From assembly GCF_036885195.1 (NCBI RefSeq), contig NZ_CP133656.1:3286001-3350000 (forward strand): 64,000 bases of DNA, read 5' to 3'. The position numbers and the translations under genes were made by a program. This document shows, piece by piece, positions 16,707 through 26,516 of this stretch. Position 1 is the first letter of the stretch. Each line of letters starts with the position of its first letter. Origin of the DNA: Pectobacterium cacticida (GTDB lineage Bacteria > Pseudomonadota > Gammaproteobacteria > Enterobacterales > Enterobacteriaceae). The notes beneath the pieces were generated by a model, which did not search any database, was not told the DNA's origin, and worked only from the letters and a program-made list of their open reading frames with translations.

Positions 16707-16891
16707 CTGTCCGGCGGGCATGAAATTCAATGAAAGCGGTTAATTCACGGGACTATCGGTTTGAGAGGTGACGAACGCGCCGTCATCCTTTACCATAATG
16801 CCCTTTCTGAATTGACATCAGCAGCATTATCGCCACCCGATAATGCAATCAGACATTCCCCCGACACAGACGAACATCGAGCTAAGAATTT

Positions 16892-19795
16892 ATGCCTTTT
16901 ACACTTGGTCAGCGCTGGATCAGCGATACGGAAAGCGAACTTGGATTGGGAACGGTCGTTGCCGTCGATACACGAATGGTCACGCTGCTTTTTCCCGCCA
17001 GCGGCGAAAATCGGCTTTATTCCCGCAGTGACGCGCCCATCACCCGTGTGATGTTTAATTCCGGCGATACGGTCACCAGCCATGAAGGCTGGCAGCTAAA
17101 AGTGGACGAGGTGCGGGAAGAAAACGGGTTACTAATCTATTGCGGTCGGCGTCTGGACGATGATACACCGACGGAACTCCGTGAAGTCTTTCTGGACAGC
17201 AAACTGACATTTAATAAACCCCAGGATCGCCTGTTTGCCGGGCAGATCGACCGCATGGATCGCTTTGCCCTGCGTTATCGCGCGCGTAAACATCAGCATG
17301 AACAGGCGCAGCAACAGTGGAGCGGCCTGCGCGGCATGCGTGCCAGCCTGATCCCCCATCAGCTTCACATCGCGCATGAGGTCGGCCAACGTCATGCGCC
17401 ACGCGTGTTGCTGGCAGATGAAGTTGGTTTGGGGAAAACGATTGAAGCCGGGATGATCATCCACCAGCAACTGCTCGCCGGACGGGCCAGTCGCGTGTTG
17501 ATTATCGTACCGGAAACCCTGCAACATCAGTGGTTGGTCGAAATGCTGCGCCGCTTTAACCTGTTGTTCTCACTGTTTGACGACGAGCGCTATGCCGAAG
17601 CCAAGCAAGACAGCAGTAATCCCTTCGAAACCGAACAACTGGTGATCTGCTCACTGGGGTTCGTGCAACGTAGCGCCCCGCGTTTTTCTCAACTCGTCAA
17701 TGCCGACTGGGATCTTCTGGTCGTGGATGAAGCCCATCATCTGGCCTGGAGCGAAGAGAATCCCAGCCCGGAATATCAGGCTATTGAAGCGCTGGCTCGC
17801 GCGACGCCCGCCGTCTTGTTATTAACCGCGACGCCAGAGCAGCTCGGCCAGCAAAGCCACTTTGCGCGATTGCGCCTGCTCGATCCCAATCGCTTCCACG
17901 ACTATCAGGAATTTGTTGCCGAACAGCAGCAGTATCGTCCGGTCGCCGATGCCGTCACCCTGCTATTGGCGGGGGAAAAGGCCCAAGCGGCTGAATTGAA
18001 TGCCCTTAGCGACCTGCTCGGCGAACAGGATATCGAACCGCTGCTAAAAGCCATTAATAGCGATAGCGATGACAACCTGAAAGCGCGCCAGGAACTGATC
18101 ACTATGTTAATGGACCGCCACGGCACCAGCCGCGTGCTGTTCAGGAACACGCGTCAGGGGGTGAAAGGTTTCCCGCAGCGCATCCTGCATCAAATCCGTC
18201 TGCCGTTGCCGGCGCAATACCAAACGGCCATTAAAGTGGCCGGCATTATGAATGCCAATAAGCCGCTGGAATCGCGCGCACGCGACATGTTGTATCCAGA
18301 ACAAATTTATCAGCAGTTCGAAGGAGATGACGCCACCTGGTGGAATTTCGATCCTCGCGTGGAATGGCTGCTGAACTACCTGACTGCCAACCGCGATGAA
18401 AAAGTGCTGGTTATCTGTGCGCAGGCGACCACCGCGCTCCAGCTAGAGCAGGTGCTGCGCACGCGTGAAGCCATCCGCGCCGCCGTCTTCCATGAAGGGC
18501 TCTCAATTCTGGAACGCGACCGTGCCGCCGCTTATTTCGCCTCCGAAGAAGAAGGCGCGCAGGTGCTGATCTGTTCAGAGATTGGCTCAGAAGGCCGTAA
18601 CTTCCAGTTTGCCAGCCATTTAATCATGTTCGATCTGCCATTCAATCCCGATTTGCTAGAGCAGCGTATCGGTCGCCTGGATCGTATCGGTCAGGCGAAA
18701 GAAATCCAGATTCTGGTGCCCTATTTGGAAAATACGGCGCAGGCCTTACTGGTGCGCTGGTATCATGAAGGATTAGACTCGTTTGAACACACCTGCCCAA
18801 CCGGGCGTACCATCTATGATGCGCATCATACGTCGTTGCTTGAGCGATTAACGACGGTCGGTGAGCAGCAAGGGTTAGACGACTTTATTCAGGCGTGCCG
18901 CCAACAGCACGACAGCCTCAAGCAGCAACTCGAACAGGGACGCGATCGTCTGCTGGAAATGCATTCTCATGGCGGTGAACAGGCTCAGCGGTTGGCGCAG
19001 GCCATTGCCGAGCAGGATAATGACGTCAATTTAGTCACATTCGCGCTAAACCTGTTTGATATTGTGGGTATTAATCAGGAAGATCGCAGCGATAACCTCA
19101 TCATTCTGACGCCTTCCGATCATATGCTGGTGCCTGATTTTCCTGGCTTACCGCAGGACGGGTGTACCATCACCTTCGATCGCGATCAGGCGCTTTCCCG
19201 CGAAGACGCCCAGTTTATCAGTTGGGAACATCCGCTCATTCGTAACGGGCTCGATCTTATTCTGTCCGGTGATACCGGAAGTTGTGCGGTTTCTTTGTTG
19301 AAAAATAAGGCGTTACCCGTCGGCACGCTGCTGGCGGAACTGATTTATGTCGTCGAAGCACAGGCGCCGAAACACCTGCAACTGACCCGTTTTCTACCGC
19401 CAACGCCAGTGCGATTATTAATGGATAGTAAAGGCAACAATTTGGCCGAACACGTCGAATTCGAGAGTTTTAACCGCCAGCTCAACGCGATAAATCGCCA
19501 TATGTCTAGCAAGCTGGTGAACGCGGTACAGCCCGATGTTCACGCTATGTTGCAACAGGCGGAAACGTTGGTAGAAACGCAGGCACGTCAGCTCATTACT
19601 GAAGCTCAGGAGCAGGCCGACCTGCAATTGCGCCGCGAGTTGGAACGTTTGGAAGCGCTGAAAGCCGTCAACCCGAACATCCGTGAAGATGAGCTGACCG
19701 CATTGGAAAACCAACGTGAGCAGGTGCTGAGTAACCTGCACGAAGCCAACTGGCGTTTGGATGCAATCCGCTTGGTGGTGGTAACACATCAGTAA
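16892..19795 (+). CDS. rapA: RNA polymerase-associated ATPase RapA
   Basis: Swi2/Snf2-type ATPase that binds RNA polymerase and promotes its recycling after transcription. It has 967 residues (E. coli 968). There are N-terminal Tudor-like domains (about 1-110), then the helicase core with Walker A in DEVGLGKTIEAG (about 172-183), the DEAH box VVDEAHHL and the motif VI region QRIGRLDRIGQA. A long C-terminal region is rich in heptad-like stretches (ETLVETQARQLITEAQEQAD). ATG 16892 starts the conserved MPFTLGQRWISDTESELGLG. It sits between polB and rluA as in E. coli. Confidence 0.97.
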   Translation: MPFTLGQRWISDTESELGLGTVVAVDTRMVTLLFPASGENRLYSRSDAPITRVMFNSGDTVTSHEGWQLKVDEVREENGLLIYCGRRLDDDTPTELREVFLDSKLTFNKPQDRLFAGQIDRMDRFALRYRARKHQHEQAQQQWSGLRGMRASLIPHQLHIAHEVGQRHAPRVLLADEVGLGKTIEAGMIIHQQLLAGRASRVLIIVPETLQHQWLVEMLRRFNLLFSLFDDERYAEAKQDSSNPFETEQLVICSLGFVQRSAPRFSQLVNADWDLLVVDEAHHLAWSEENPSPEYQAIEALARATPAVLLLTATPEQLGQQSHFARLRLLDPNRFHDYQEFVAEQQQYRPVADAVTLLLAGEKAQAAELNALSDLLGEQDIEPLLKAINSDSDDNLKARQELITMLMDRHGTSRVLFRNTRQGVKGFPQRILHQIRLPLPAQYQTAIKVAGIMNANKPLESRARDMLYPEQIYQQFEGDDATWWNFDPRVEWLLNYLTANRDEKVLVICAQATTALQLEQVLRTREAIRAAVFHEGLSILERDRAAAYFASEEEGAQVLICSEIGSEGRNFQFASHLIMFDLPFNPDLLEQRIGRLDRIGQAKEIQILVPYLENTAQALLVRWYHEGLDSFEHTCPTGRTIYDAHHTSLLERLTTVGEQQGLDDFIQACRQQHDSLKQQLEQGRDRLLEMHSHGGEQAQRLAQAIAEQDNDVNLVTFALNLFDIVGINQEDRSDNLIILTPSDHMLVPDFPGLPQDGCTITFDRDQALSREDAQFISWEHPLIRNGLDLILSGDTGSCAVSLLKNKALPVGTLLAELIYVVEAQAPKHLQLTRFLPPTPVRLLMDSKGNNLAEHVEFESFNRQLNAINRHMSSKLVNAVQPDVHAMLQQAETLVETQARQLITEAQEQADLQLRRELERLEALKAVNPNIREDELTALENQREQVLSNLHEANWRLDAIRLVVVTHQ

Positions 19796-19861
19796 TGTGC
19801 CGCCCGCGCGTTAGCTAGTCAGACTTTCCAGCACAGGGATAGCATCATATTAGGGAAAGCT

Positions 19862-19896
19862 CGGGGATGAGGTTTCCGTAGGAATACCTCACCCCG
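19862..19896. terminator. Strong hairpin between rapA and rluA
   Basis: CGGGG-A-TGAGGT-TTCC, loop GTA, GGAA-T-ACCTCA-CCCCG: a stem of 15 base pairs with one bulged base on each side (A at 19867, T at 19885). No T-run follows, so it is not a typical intrinsic terminator, but it could shield the rapA 3' end or be part of a processed RNA. Confidence 0.55.
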
Positions 19897-19963
19897 TGAT
19901 AGGCTCGTGTATCTCGATCAAACAGCGACGACGTCTCTGTCTTTTGCGTATTTTGGAGCGTGA

Positions 19964-20617
19964 ATGGAACCCTATAATCAGCCTACCGATCCCTGGTTGC
20001 ATATTCTTTACCAGGATCGGCACATCATGGTGGTGAATAAACCCAGCGGATTACTGTCGGTTCCTGGCCGTGCGCCAGAACACAGAGACAGCGTCATGAG
20101 CCGCATTCAGGCCGACTACCCCACTGCCGAATCCGTCCATCGTTTGGACATGGCGACCAGCGGCGTCATGGTGGTTGCTCTGACGAAAGCCGCCGAGCGC
20201 GAATTGAAACGTCAGTTTCGCGAACGCGAACCGAAGAAGTCTTACCTTGCCCGCGTCTGGGGACACATGGCTCAAGATGATGGCATTATCGATCTACCGC
20301 TGATTTGCGATTGGCCTAACCGTCCAAAGCAAAAAGTCTGTTTTGAGACGGGGAAGTCGGCGCAAACAGCGTATCAGGTACTCTCGCGCGACGAAGACGG
20401 GACAACGCGTGTCAAACTGATGCCCATTACCGGGCGTTCTCATCAATTACGCGTTCACCTGTTGGCGCTCGGCCATCCTATTCTCGGTGATGGCTTTTAT
20501 GCACACTCTGACGCCAAAGCAATGGCGCCCCGTCTATTATTGCACGCACAGGAATTAGCCATCACGCACCCAGCATTCAACACATCAATGCATTTTCGTT
20601 GCGAAGCGGAATTCTGA
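19964..20617 (+). CDS. rluA: Dual-specificity pseudouridine synthase RluA
   Basis: Converts U746 of 23S rRNA and U32 of several tRNAs to pseudouridine. The 217-residue protein (E. coli 219) has no S4 domain, as usual for RluA. It has the catalytic motif HRLDMATSG (Asp in RLD), the N-terminal VVNKPSGLLSVPGR and the C-terminal ITGRSHQLRVHLLALGHPIL of the family. ATG 19964 is preceded by GGAGCGTGA. It follows rapA in the same direction but is separated by 168 bp that contain a strong hairpin. Confidence 0.95.
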   Translation: MEPYNQPTDPWLHILYQDRHIMVVNKPSGLLSVPGRAPEHRDSVMSRIQADYPTAESVHRLDMATSGVMVVALTKAAERELKRQFREREPKKSYLARVWGHMAQDDGIIDLPLICDWPNRPKQKVCFETGKSAQTAYQVLSRDEDGTTRVKLMPITGRSHQLRVHLLALGHPILGDGFYAHSDAKAMAPRLLLHAQELAITHPAFNTSMHFRCEAEF

Positions 20618-20689
20618 AATAAGGGGCGACCATAGCGTCGAGTCGGGTTTAGTCGAACCCAGGAAGTGTAGAGAGGGGAAGGAGGCCGA

Positions 20690-21565
20690 TTATTTGGTCT
20701 GGTTCATACTCTTTAGCAGTTCATAAGCGGCCTGAATATCCTGCGCTTTACGCTTGGCTAATTCCATCATCCTGGGCGATAGCTTCTTAGCGACTAATTT
20801 ATCGGGGTGATGTTCGCTCATGAGCTTGCGATAGGCCCGTTTAATTGTCGCGGCGTCATCGCCGCGACGAACCCCCAGCGTGCGGCAAGCGCTCTCGATC
20901 GTGGGCCCACGCGGCGGTGAAACCGGACGCTGACCATGATAAGAGTGGCCATTAGCACCATCATTATTACGCCACTGGTATGATTTTCCATTTTGTCGTG
21001 ACTGATTCTGGCGAGACTGCTGCCCTGCGGGCCTTTCCATGTTGCGTAGAAAGTATTCGAACTGCTCGCGCGTTACCCCCAATTCATCCGCGATAACATA
21101 CAATACCCGTCGTTCATTCGGATGTAGAACGCCATCGACAAACGCGACCTGAAGTTGTATTTCCAAAAACATTTTAATCAAATCAAAACGCCCCAGGCAG
21201 GCATCACGCAATTTGCGTAATTTTAGCCGCAGCGGAAAATGCACCGCCTTGCCTTCACGGAAAGCCCGCTGGGCGGCGATTCTGGCTTCACCAAACAATT
21301 CAAGACGATCCATCATTTTGGTCGCAATCCTGATGTCGGCTTCCGTTACCCGCCCTTTGGATTTAGTCAGGTGCCCCATGGCCTGAAAAGTCGTAAGGAA
21401 GAACAATGACTGACGCGTAGATTGAGCAGAGAAATAATCACGGCGACGCGATGCCCGAGCTTTGTCGATCCAATGCCCCATCAGTAATCCCATGATCATT
21501 CCCCAGATGCCAGCACTTGAGGCGATCCCTAACGCCAGCCCCAGCAACTTTCCCCAATACCGCAT
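20690..21565 (-). CDS. djlA: Membrane-anchored co-chaperone DjlA
   Basis: Type III DnaJ-like co-chaperone of DnaK, attached to the inner membrane and linked to Rcs envelope-stress signalling. The 291-residue protein has one N-terminal membrane segment (KLLGLALGIASSAGIWGMIM), a TerB-like central domain, a linker rich in Gln, Asn and Ser (around RQNQSRQNGKSYQWRNNDGA), and a C-terminal J domain with the HPD motif in YRKLMSEHHPDKLVAKK. The low-complexity linker is long. It is divergent from lptD and convergent with rluA, as in E. coli. Confidence 0.95.
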   Translation of the reverse strand: MRYWGKLLGLALGIASSAGIWGMIMGLLMGHWIDKARASRRRDYFSAQSTRQSLFFLTTFQAMGHLTKSKGRVTEADIRIATKMMDRLELFGEARIAAQRAFREGKAVHFPLRLKLRKLRDACLGRFDLIKMFLEIQLQVAFVDGVLHPNERRVLYVIADELGVTREQFEYFLRNMERPAGQQSRQNQSRQNGKSYQWRNNDGANGHSYHGQRPVSPPRGPTIESACRTLGVRRGDDAATIKRAYRKLMSEHHPDKLVAKKLSPRMMELAKRKAQDIQAAYELLKSMNQTK

Positions 21566-21750
21566 ATACTCCTCAAATCCTCATGCCGTCAGCCAAAAAT
21601 TGCTTTATCATACCTGTCATTTATCTTTGCACCTAACGGCGGTGCGTATAGGCGGCGGGGATTTAACACTGGCGCAACGCTAGCGAGTGATATAGTCTCT
21701 GACCGTTTACCGACATGATGCCTCTGATGACGGAACACCTGATACTGCGT

Positions 21751-24120
21751 ATGAAAAAAAGTTTCCCCACGCTGCTGGCCACGTTGGTTTGGTCGGCGCT
21801 CTACAGTCAGCACGCGCTGGCCGATCTCGCTGAACAGTGCATGCTGGGTGTACCTACGTACAATCGGCCACTGGTTACGGGCGATCCCAATCAGCTGCCG
21901 GTCAATATTCAGGCCGACAAAACCGAAGCCAACTACCCGAACAACGCGACATTCATTGGTAATGTGAATATTCAGCAGGGTAATAGCGTCTTGACTGCCG
22001 AGCAAGTGCAACTGAATCAGTTGAATCCGACGACCCAGGGCAGCACGCCCATGCGAACCATTACCGCAACGGGCAACGTCCACTATGACGACAATCAGGT
22101 CATCCTGAAAGGCCCGAAAGCCTGGGCTAACCTGGATACGAAAGATACCGACGTCTATGAAGGCGACTATCAGATGGTGGGCCGTCAGGGGCGAGGGTCC
22201 GCCGACAAAATGAAAATGCGTGATAACAATCGCTACACCATTTTGGAAAATGGGTCTTTCACGTCCTGTCTGCCGGGAGATGATAGCTGGAGTGTCGTCG
22301 GTTCGGAAGTGATTCAGGACCGGGAAGAGCAGGTCGCCGAGATCTGGAACGCACGCTTCAAGATCGCTGGCGTGCCCGTATTCTATAGTCCGTATTTGCA
22401 ACTTCCTATCGGCGATAAGCGCCGCTCCGGTTTCCTGATCCCCAATGCGAAATATGGTAGCAACAATGGCTTTGAGTTGCTGACGCCCTATTACTGGAAC
22501 ATCGCGCCTAATTTTGACGCCACCATCACACCGCATTTGCAAACCAAACGCGGCGTGCAATGGCAGAACGAATTCCGCTACCTGTCCGCGCCGGGCCTTG
22601 GCCTTATTCAGTTCGACTGGCTGCCTGACGATCGTGAATACGCCAAGATCGCACCAAAGGACGATAACGATACCCGCTGGCTGTTCCATTGGGGCCACAA
22701 CGGCGTAATGGATCAGGTGTGGCGATTTGAAGCCGACTACACCAAAGTCAGCGACGATCGCTATTTCACCGATCTGGACTCGCATTACGGTTCAACCACC
22801 GATGGCTACGTCACCCAAAAATTAAGCGCAGGCTATGCGAACCAAAATTGGAACACCACGCTGTCCACCCGACAATTCCAGGTCTTTTCCAATGCGACCA
22901 GCCGTGATGTTTACCGCGCTGAGCCACAGCTTGATTTCAATTATTACCAGAATGATATCGGCCCGGTTGATATGCACCTTTATGGCCAGGCGGTAAAATT
23001 TACCAACGTTAACGATGACCGGCCGGAAGCAACCCGTTTGCACCTTGAACCCACGCTAAATCTCCCGCTGGCAAACCGCTGGGCCAGCCTGAATACCGAG
23101 GCCAAGCTATTAGCGACGCACTATCAGCAAGACAACCTGGATCGTTATCGCGCCGCTTCAACGCCTAACATCGCCCAGAATACTAAAGATGCACTAAAAG
23201 GTTCTGTGAATAGGGTAATTCCGCAGTATAAAATTGATGGAAAAATGGTCTTTGAGCGCGAAATGGACTGGTCACAGGCCTATACCCAGACGCTGGAACC
23301 CCGTGCACAGTATCTATACGTACCTTATCGCGATCAGAGCAGTATCCATACCTATGACTCCACGCTACTGCAAACGGACTACTCGGGTTTATTCCGTGAC
23401 CGTAGCTACAGCGGGCTGGATCGCATCGCTTCCGCCAATCAATTGGTGACCGGTATCACTACGCGTATTTACGATGATGCGCTGGTTGAACGTTTTAACG
23501 CTTCTATTGGTCAAATCTATTACTTCGATCGCCCGCGCACCGGCGATCGTAACACCTCGCTCGATAAAAATAATAATAATGGCAGCCAGGTGTGGGCGGG
23601 TGACGCCTTCCTGAAAATCGATGATCGCTGGGGGGTTCGCGGAGGGCTTCAGTACGATAATCGCCAGAACGAAGTGGCGCTGGGTGACGCCGTGTTAGAG
23701 TATCGTCGCGATGCCGAGCGCCTGGTACAGTTGAACTATCGATACGCCAGCCCTGAATATATACGGGATATGATCCCGAATGTTACGAACCCTGGCTTCC
23801 AGCAAGGTATTTCGCAGGTCGGCGTTACCGCAAGCTGGCCGATTGTCGATCGTTGGGCCGTCGTGGGCGCATATTACTACGACACCAAAGCCAATCAGCC
23901 AGCAAACCAGCTTATTGGCTTACAATACAATACGTGCTGCTGGGCTGTGAGTGTCGGTTACGAACGTAAAATTACCGATTGGAACAGCGCCAGCCACAGC
24001 AGTGAATACGACAACAAAGTGTCGTTTAATATCGAATTACGTGGTTTAAGCAGCAATTATGGTCTGGGTTCCGAAAAAATGCTGCGCTCGGGGATTATGC
24101 CCTACCAGCGCGCATTCTGA
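21751..24120 (+). CDS. lptD: LPS-assembly outer-membrane protein LptD
   Basis: Beta-barrel component of the outer-membrane LPS translocon, with LptE as plug. The product of 789 residues (E. coli 784) has a signal peptide ending ALA-D, an N-terminal OstA/LptA-like domain (about residues 40-170) and the 26-strand barrel domain. The four cysteines of the functional disulfides are present: one in EQCMLG, one in FTSCLPG and the CC pair in YNTCCWAVSVGYERK, which contributes one extra nearby Cys-free match to E. coli SSCC. I use ATG 21751, matching the E. coli start MKK; an in-frame ATG at 21715 would add 12 residues before the signal. It heads lptD-surA-pdxA-rsmA-apaGH. Confidence 0.95.
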   Translation: MKKSFPTLLATLVWSALYSQHALADLAEQCMLGVPTYNRPLVTGDPNQLPVNIQADKTEANYPNNATFIGNVNIQQGNSVLTAEQVQLNQLNPTTQGSTPMRTITATGNVHYDDNQVILKGPKAWANLDTKDTDVYEGDYQMVGRQGRGSADKMKMRDNNRYTILENGSFTSCLPGDDSWSVVGSEVIQDREEQVAEIWNARFKIAGVPVFYSPYLQLPIGDKRRSGFLIPNAKYGSNNGFELLTPYYWNIAPNFDATITPHLQTKRGVQWQNEFRYLSAPGLGLIQFDWLPDDREYAKIAPKDDNDTRWLFHWGHNGVMDQVWRFEADYTKVSDDRYFTDLDSHYGSTTDGYVTQKLSAGYANQNWNTTLSTRQFQVFSNATSRDVYRAEPQLDFNYYQNDIGPVDMHLYGQAVKFTNVNDDRPEATRLHLEPTLNLPLANRWASLNTEAKLLATHYQQDNLDRYRAASTPNIAQNTKDALKGSVNRVIPQYKIDGKMVFEREMDWSQAYTQTLEPRAQYLYVPYRDQSSIHTYDSTLLQTDYSGLFRDRSYSGLDRIASANQLVTGITTRIYDDALVERFNASIGQIYYFDRPRTGDRNTSLDKNNNNGSQVWAGDAFLKIDDRWGVRGGLQYDNRQNEVALGDAVLEYRRDAERLVQLNYRYASPEYIRDMIPNVTNPGFQQGISQVGVTASWPIVDRWAVVGAYYYDTKANQPANQLIGLQYNTCCWAVSVGYERKITDWNSASHSSEYDNKVSFNIELRGLSSNYGLGSEKMLRSGIMPYQRAF

Positions 24121-24222
24121 TATCACGCGGAGTGCTGAGCCGATCGGTAGTTCGGAATCAGATTATCTCTATGCAATGTCGTAACTTTTAACCCGCCTGG
24201 CGGATGAAATAATGGGAAAGGT

Positions 24223-25515
24223 ATGAAGAACTGGAGAACGCTTATTCTCGGATTGGCACTGAGTGCCTCTACCGCGTTCGCAGCACCACAGGTGGTTGAT
24301 AAAGTCGCTGCCGTGGTAGATAACAGCGTCGTATTGGAAAGTGATGTAAACGGTCTCTTGCAGTCGGTAAAACTGAACGCTCAGCAAGCCGGGCAGTCAT
24401 TGCCGGATGATGCCACGCTGCGTCATCAGATTATTGACCGTTTGATCATGGATAACATCATTCTGCAAATGGCGCAGAAAATGGGGATTCAGGTGACGGA
24501 TGAGCAACTGGATCAGGCTATTGCTAATATTGCCGCCCAGAACCGGATGTCGCTGGAACAATTAAAAAGTCAGTTGGCTTATGAAGGGCTGAACTACAAC
24601 ACCTATCGTAACCAAATTCGTAAAGAGATGCTGATCGCGGAAGTACGTAATAACGAGGTGCGTCGCCGCGTGACGGTTCTACCACAGGAAGTCGATACGC
24701 TGGCGAAACAAATCGCCAACCAGACCGGTGAAAATGACGAGCTTAACCTGAGCCATATTCTGATCCCATTGCCGGAGAATCCGACGCAACAGCAGGTTGA
24801 TGAGGCGGAAAATCTGGCGACGTCGCTGGTGAAACAAATCAACGATGGAGCAGATTTTGCCAAATTGGCTATCACCTACTCGGCGGACTCTCAGGCATTG
24901 AAAGGCGGTCAAATGGGCTGGGGCAGATTACAGGAGATCCCAACATTGTTCGCCGAACGCTTAACCCAGGCGCATAAAGGTCAAATCGTCGGCCCGATTC
25001 GTTCTGGCGTGGGTTTCCACATTTTGAAGGTGAACGATATTCGCGGCGGCAACAAAAGCGTATCGGTCACTGAGGTTCATGCGCGTCATATTTTGATCAG
25101 GCCCTCCGTCGTTATGACAGATAGTCAAACGCAAGCCAAGCTGGCCGAAGTGGCGCAGCAAATTAAAAATGGCAGCACTGACTTCGCCACTCAGGCCAAA
25201 TTGCTCTCTCAGGATCCTGGTTCAGCAAACCAAGGGGGCGACCTGGGCTGGGCTTCTCCCGATATGTACGATCCGGCCTTCCGCGATGCGCTATTGAAAC
25301 TGAAAAAAGGGGAAATCAGTCAGCCAATTCACTCCGCATTTGGTTGGCACCTGATACAGTTGCTCGATACCCGTCAGGTCGATAAAACTGACGCCGTGCA
25401 AAAAGAGCAGGCTTATCGCATGATTTTTAATCGTAAATTTGCTGAAGAAGCGCAGACCTGGATGCAGGAGCAGCGTGCCGCAGCCTATGTCAAAGTGATT
25501 GATGGCGCGAACTGA
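24223..25515 (+). CDS. surA: Periplasmic chaperone and peptidyl-prolyl isomerase SurA
   Basis: Chaperone that escorts outer-membrane proteins, LptD among its main clients, across the periplasm to the Bam complex. The 430-residue protein (E. coli 428) has a signal peptide cleaved after AFA, an N-terminal chaperone domain, two parvulin domains (about residues 173-274 and 284-383; the second with VTEVHARHILIRPSV) and a C-terminal helix. ATG 24223 lies about 100 bp after lptD. Its stop overlaps the pdxA start by one base (TGATG). The grouping of LptD with its chaperone is conserved in enterobacteria. Confidence 0.97.
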   Translation: MKNWRTLILGLALSASTAFAAPQVVDKVAAVVDNSVVLESDVNGLLQSVKLNAQQAGQSLPDDATLRHQIIDRLIMDNIILQMAQKMGIQVTDEQLDQAIANIAAQNRMSLEQLKSQLAYEGLNYNTYRNQIRKEMLIAEVRNNEVRRRVTVLPQEVDTLAKQIANQTGENDELNLSHILIPLPENPTQQQVDEAENLATSLVKQINDGADFAKLAITYSADSQALKGGQMGWGRLQEIPTLFAERLTQAHKGQIVGPIRSGVGFHILKVNDIRGGNKSVSVTEVHARHILIRPSVVMTDSQTQAKLAEVAQQIKNGSTDFATQAKLLSQDPGSANQGGDLGWASPDMYDPAFRDALLKLKKGEISQPIHSAFGWHLIQLLDTRQVDKTDAVQKEQAYRMIFNRKFAEEAQTWMQEQRAAAYVKVIDGAN

Positions 25516-26516
25516 TGCAAATTGAGAGCAATACGCCACGCGTTGTGATCACCCCCGGCGAACCCGCCGGGATTGGCCCCGATTTGGTTATCGCTCTGGC
25601 GCAGCGGAGCTGGCCTGTAGAGCTGGTTTGCTGCGCAGATCCTGACCTGTTACTCTTGCGGGCATTGCAATTAGCGATGCCGCTGACATTACGCAACTAT
25701 CAATACGACCAGCCCGCACGGCCACAGCAGGCCGGCAGCCTCACTATTCTGCCTATCGCCGCCCCAGTGACCGCGATCCCTGGTAAATTAAGCGTCACCA
25801 ACAGCACTTATGTGGTGGAAACCCTTGCGCGTGCCTGTGACGGCTGTCTGAACGGTGAGTTCGCCGCATTGATCACTGGCCCGGTGCATAAAGGCATCAT
25901 CAATGATGGCGGCGTTTCCTTCAGCGGGCACACTGAGTTTTTCGCCGCTCGCAGCGGTTGTCCACGAGTGGTCATGATGCTGGCGACGGAAGAACTGCGT
26001 GTGGCGTTAGCGACAACGCATCTGCCGCTTGCAGCCGTTCCTGCGGCCATTACCCGCCAGAGCCTGCACGAAGTCATCACGATTTTGCACCATGATTTGC
26101 GGGCAAAATTCGGCATTGCGCAACCGCAGATTTATGTTTGTGGATTGAACCCGCATGCCGGTGAAGGCGGGCATATGGGCCGTGAGGAGCTGGATGTTAT
26201 TACCCCGGCCCTGGACGAATTGCGGCAACAAGGCATCACGCTGATTGGCCCGCTGCCCGCCGATACACTGTTCCAGCCCAAATATCTCCAGCACGCTGAC
26301 GCGGTGTTGGCGATGTATCACGATCAAGGGCTTCCGGTGCTGAAATATCAGGGCTTCGGGCGCGCCGTCAATATCACGCTGGGGTTACCTTTCATTCGCA
26401 CATCCGTTGACCATGGCACCGCCCTTGAGCTAGCCGCAACCGGCAGTGCCGATCCCGGCAGCTTCATCACGGCATTAAATCTTGCCATTAAAATGATAAA
26501 ACACAGTAATGAATAA
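25515..26516 (+). CDS. pdxA: 4-hydroxythreonine-4-phosphate dehydrogenase
   Basis: NAD-dependent enzyme of the DXP-dependent pyridoxal phosphate pathway: oxidises 4-phosphohydroxy-L-threonine to the unstable 3-amino compound used by PdxJ. It has 333 residues (E. coli 329). Family features are TPGEPAGIGPD at the N-terminus, GHTEFFA (metal-binding His), LNPHAGEGG and MYHDQGLPVLKY. It overlaps surA by one base and rsmA by eight, so these genes form a tight operon. Confidence 0.96.
   Translation: MQIESNTPRVVITPGEPAGIGPDLVIALAQRSWPVELVCCADPDLLLLRALQLAMPLTLRNYQYDQPARPQQAGSLTILPIAAPVTAIPGKLSVTNSTYVVETLARACDGCLNGEFAALITGPVHKGIINDGGVSFSGHTEFFAARSGCPRVVMMLATEELRVALATTHLPLAAVPAAITRQSLHEVITILHHDLRAKFGIAQPQIYVCGLNPHAGEGGHMGREELDVITPALDELRQQGITLIGPLPADTLFQPKYLQHADAVLAMYHDQGLPVLKYQGFGRAVNITLGLPFIRTSVDHGTALELAATGSADPGSFITALNLAIKMIKHSNE

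Noticed and set aside
21589..22785. 398-codon minus-strand open frame opposite lptD
   Set aside because: It lies wholly within the conserved lptD and upstream region, has no recognisable domain, and long antisense frames are expected from the codon usage of the real gene.
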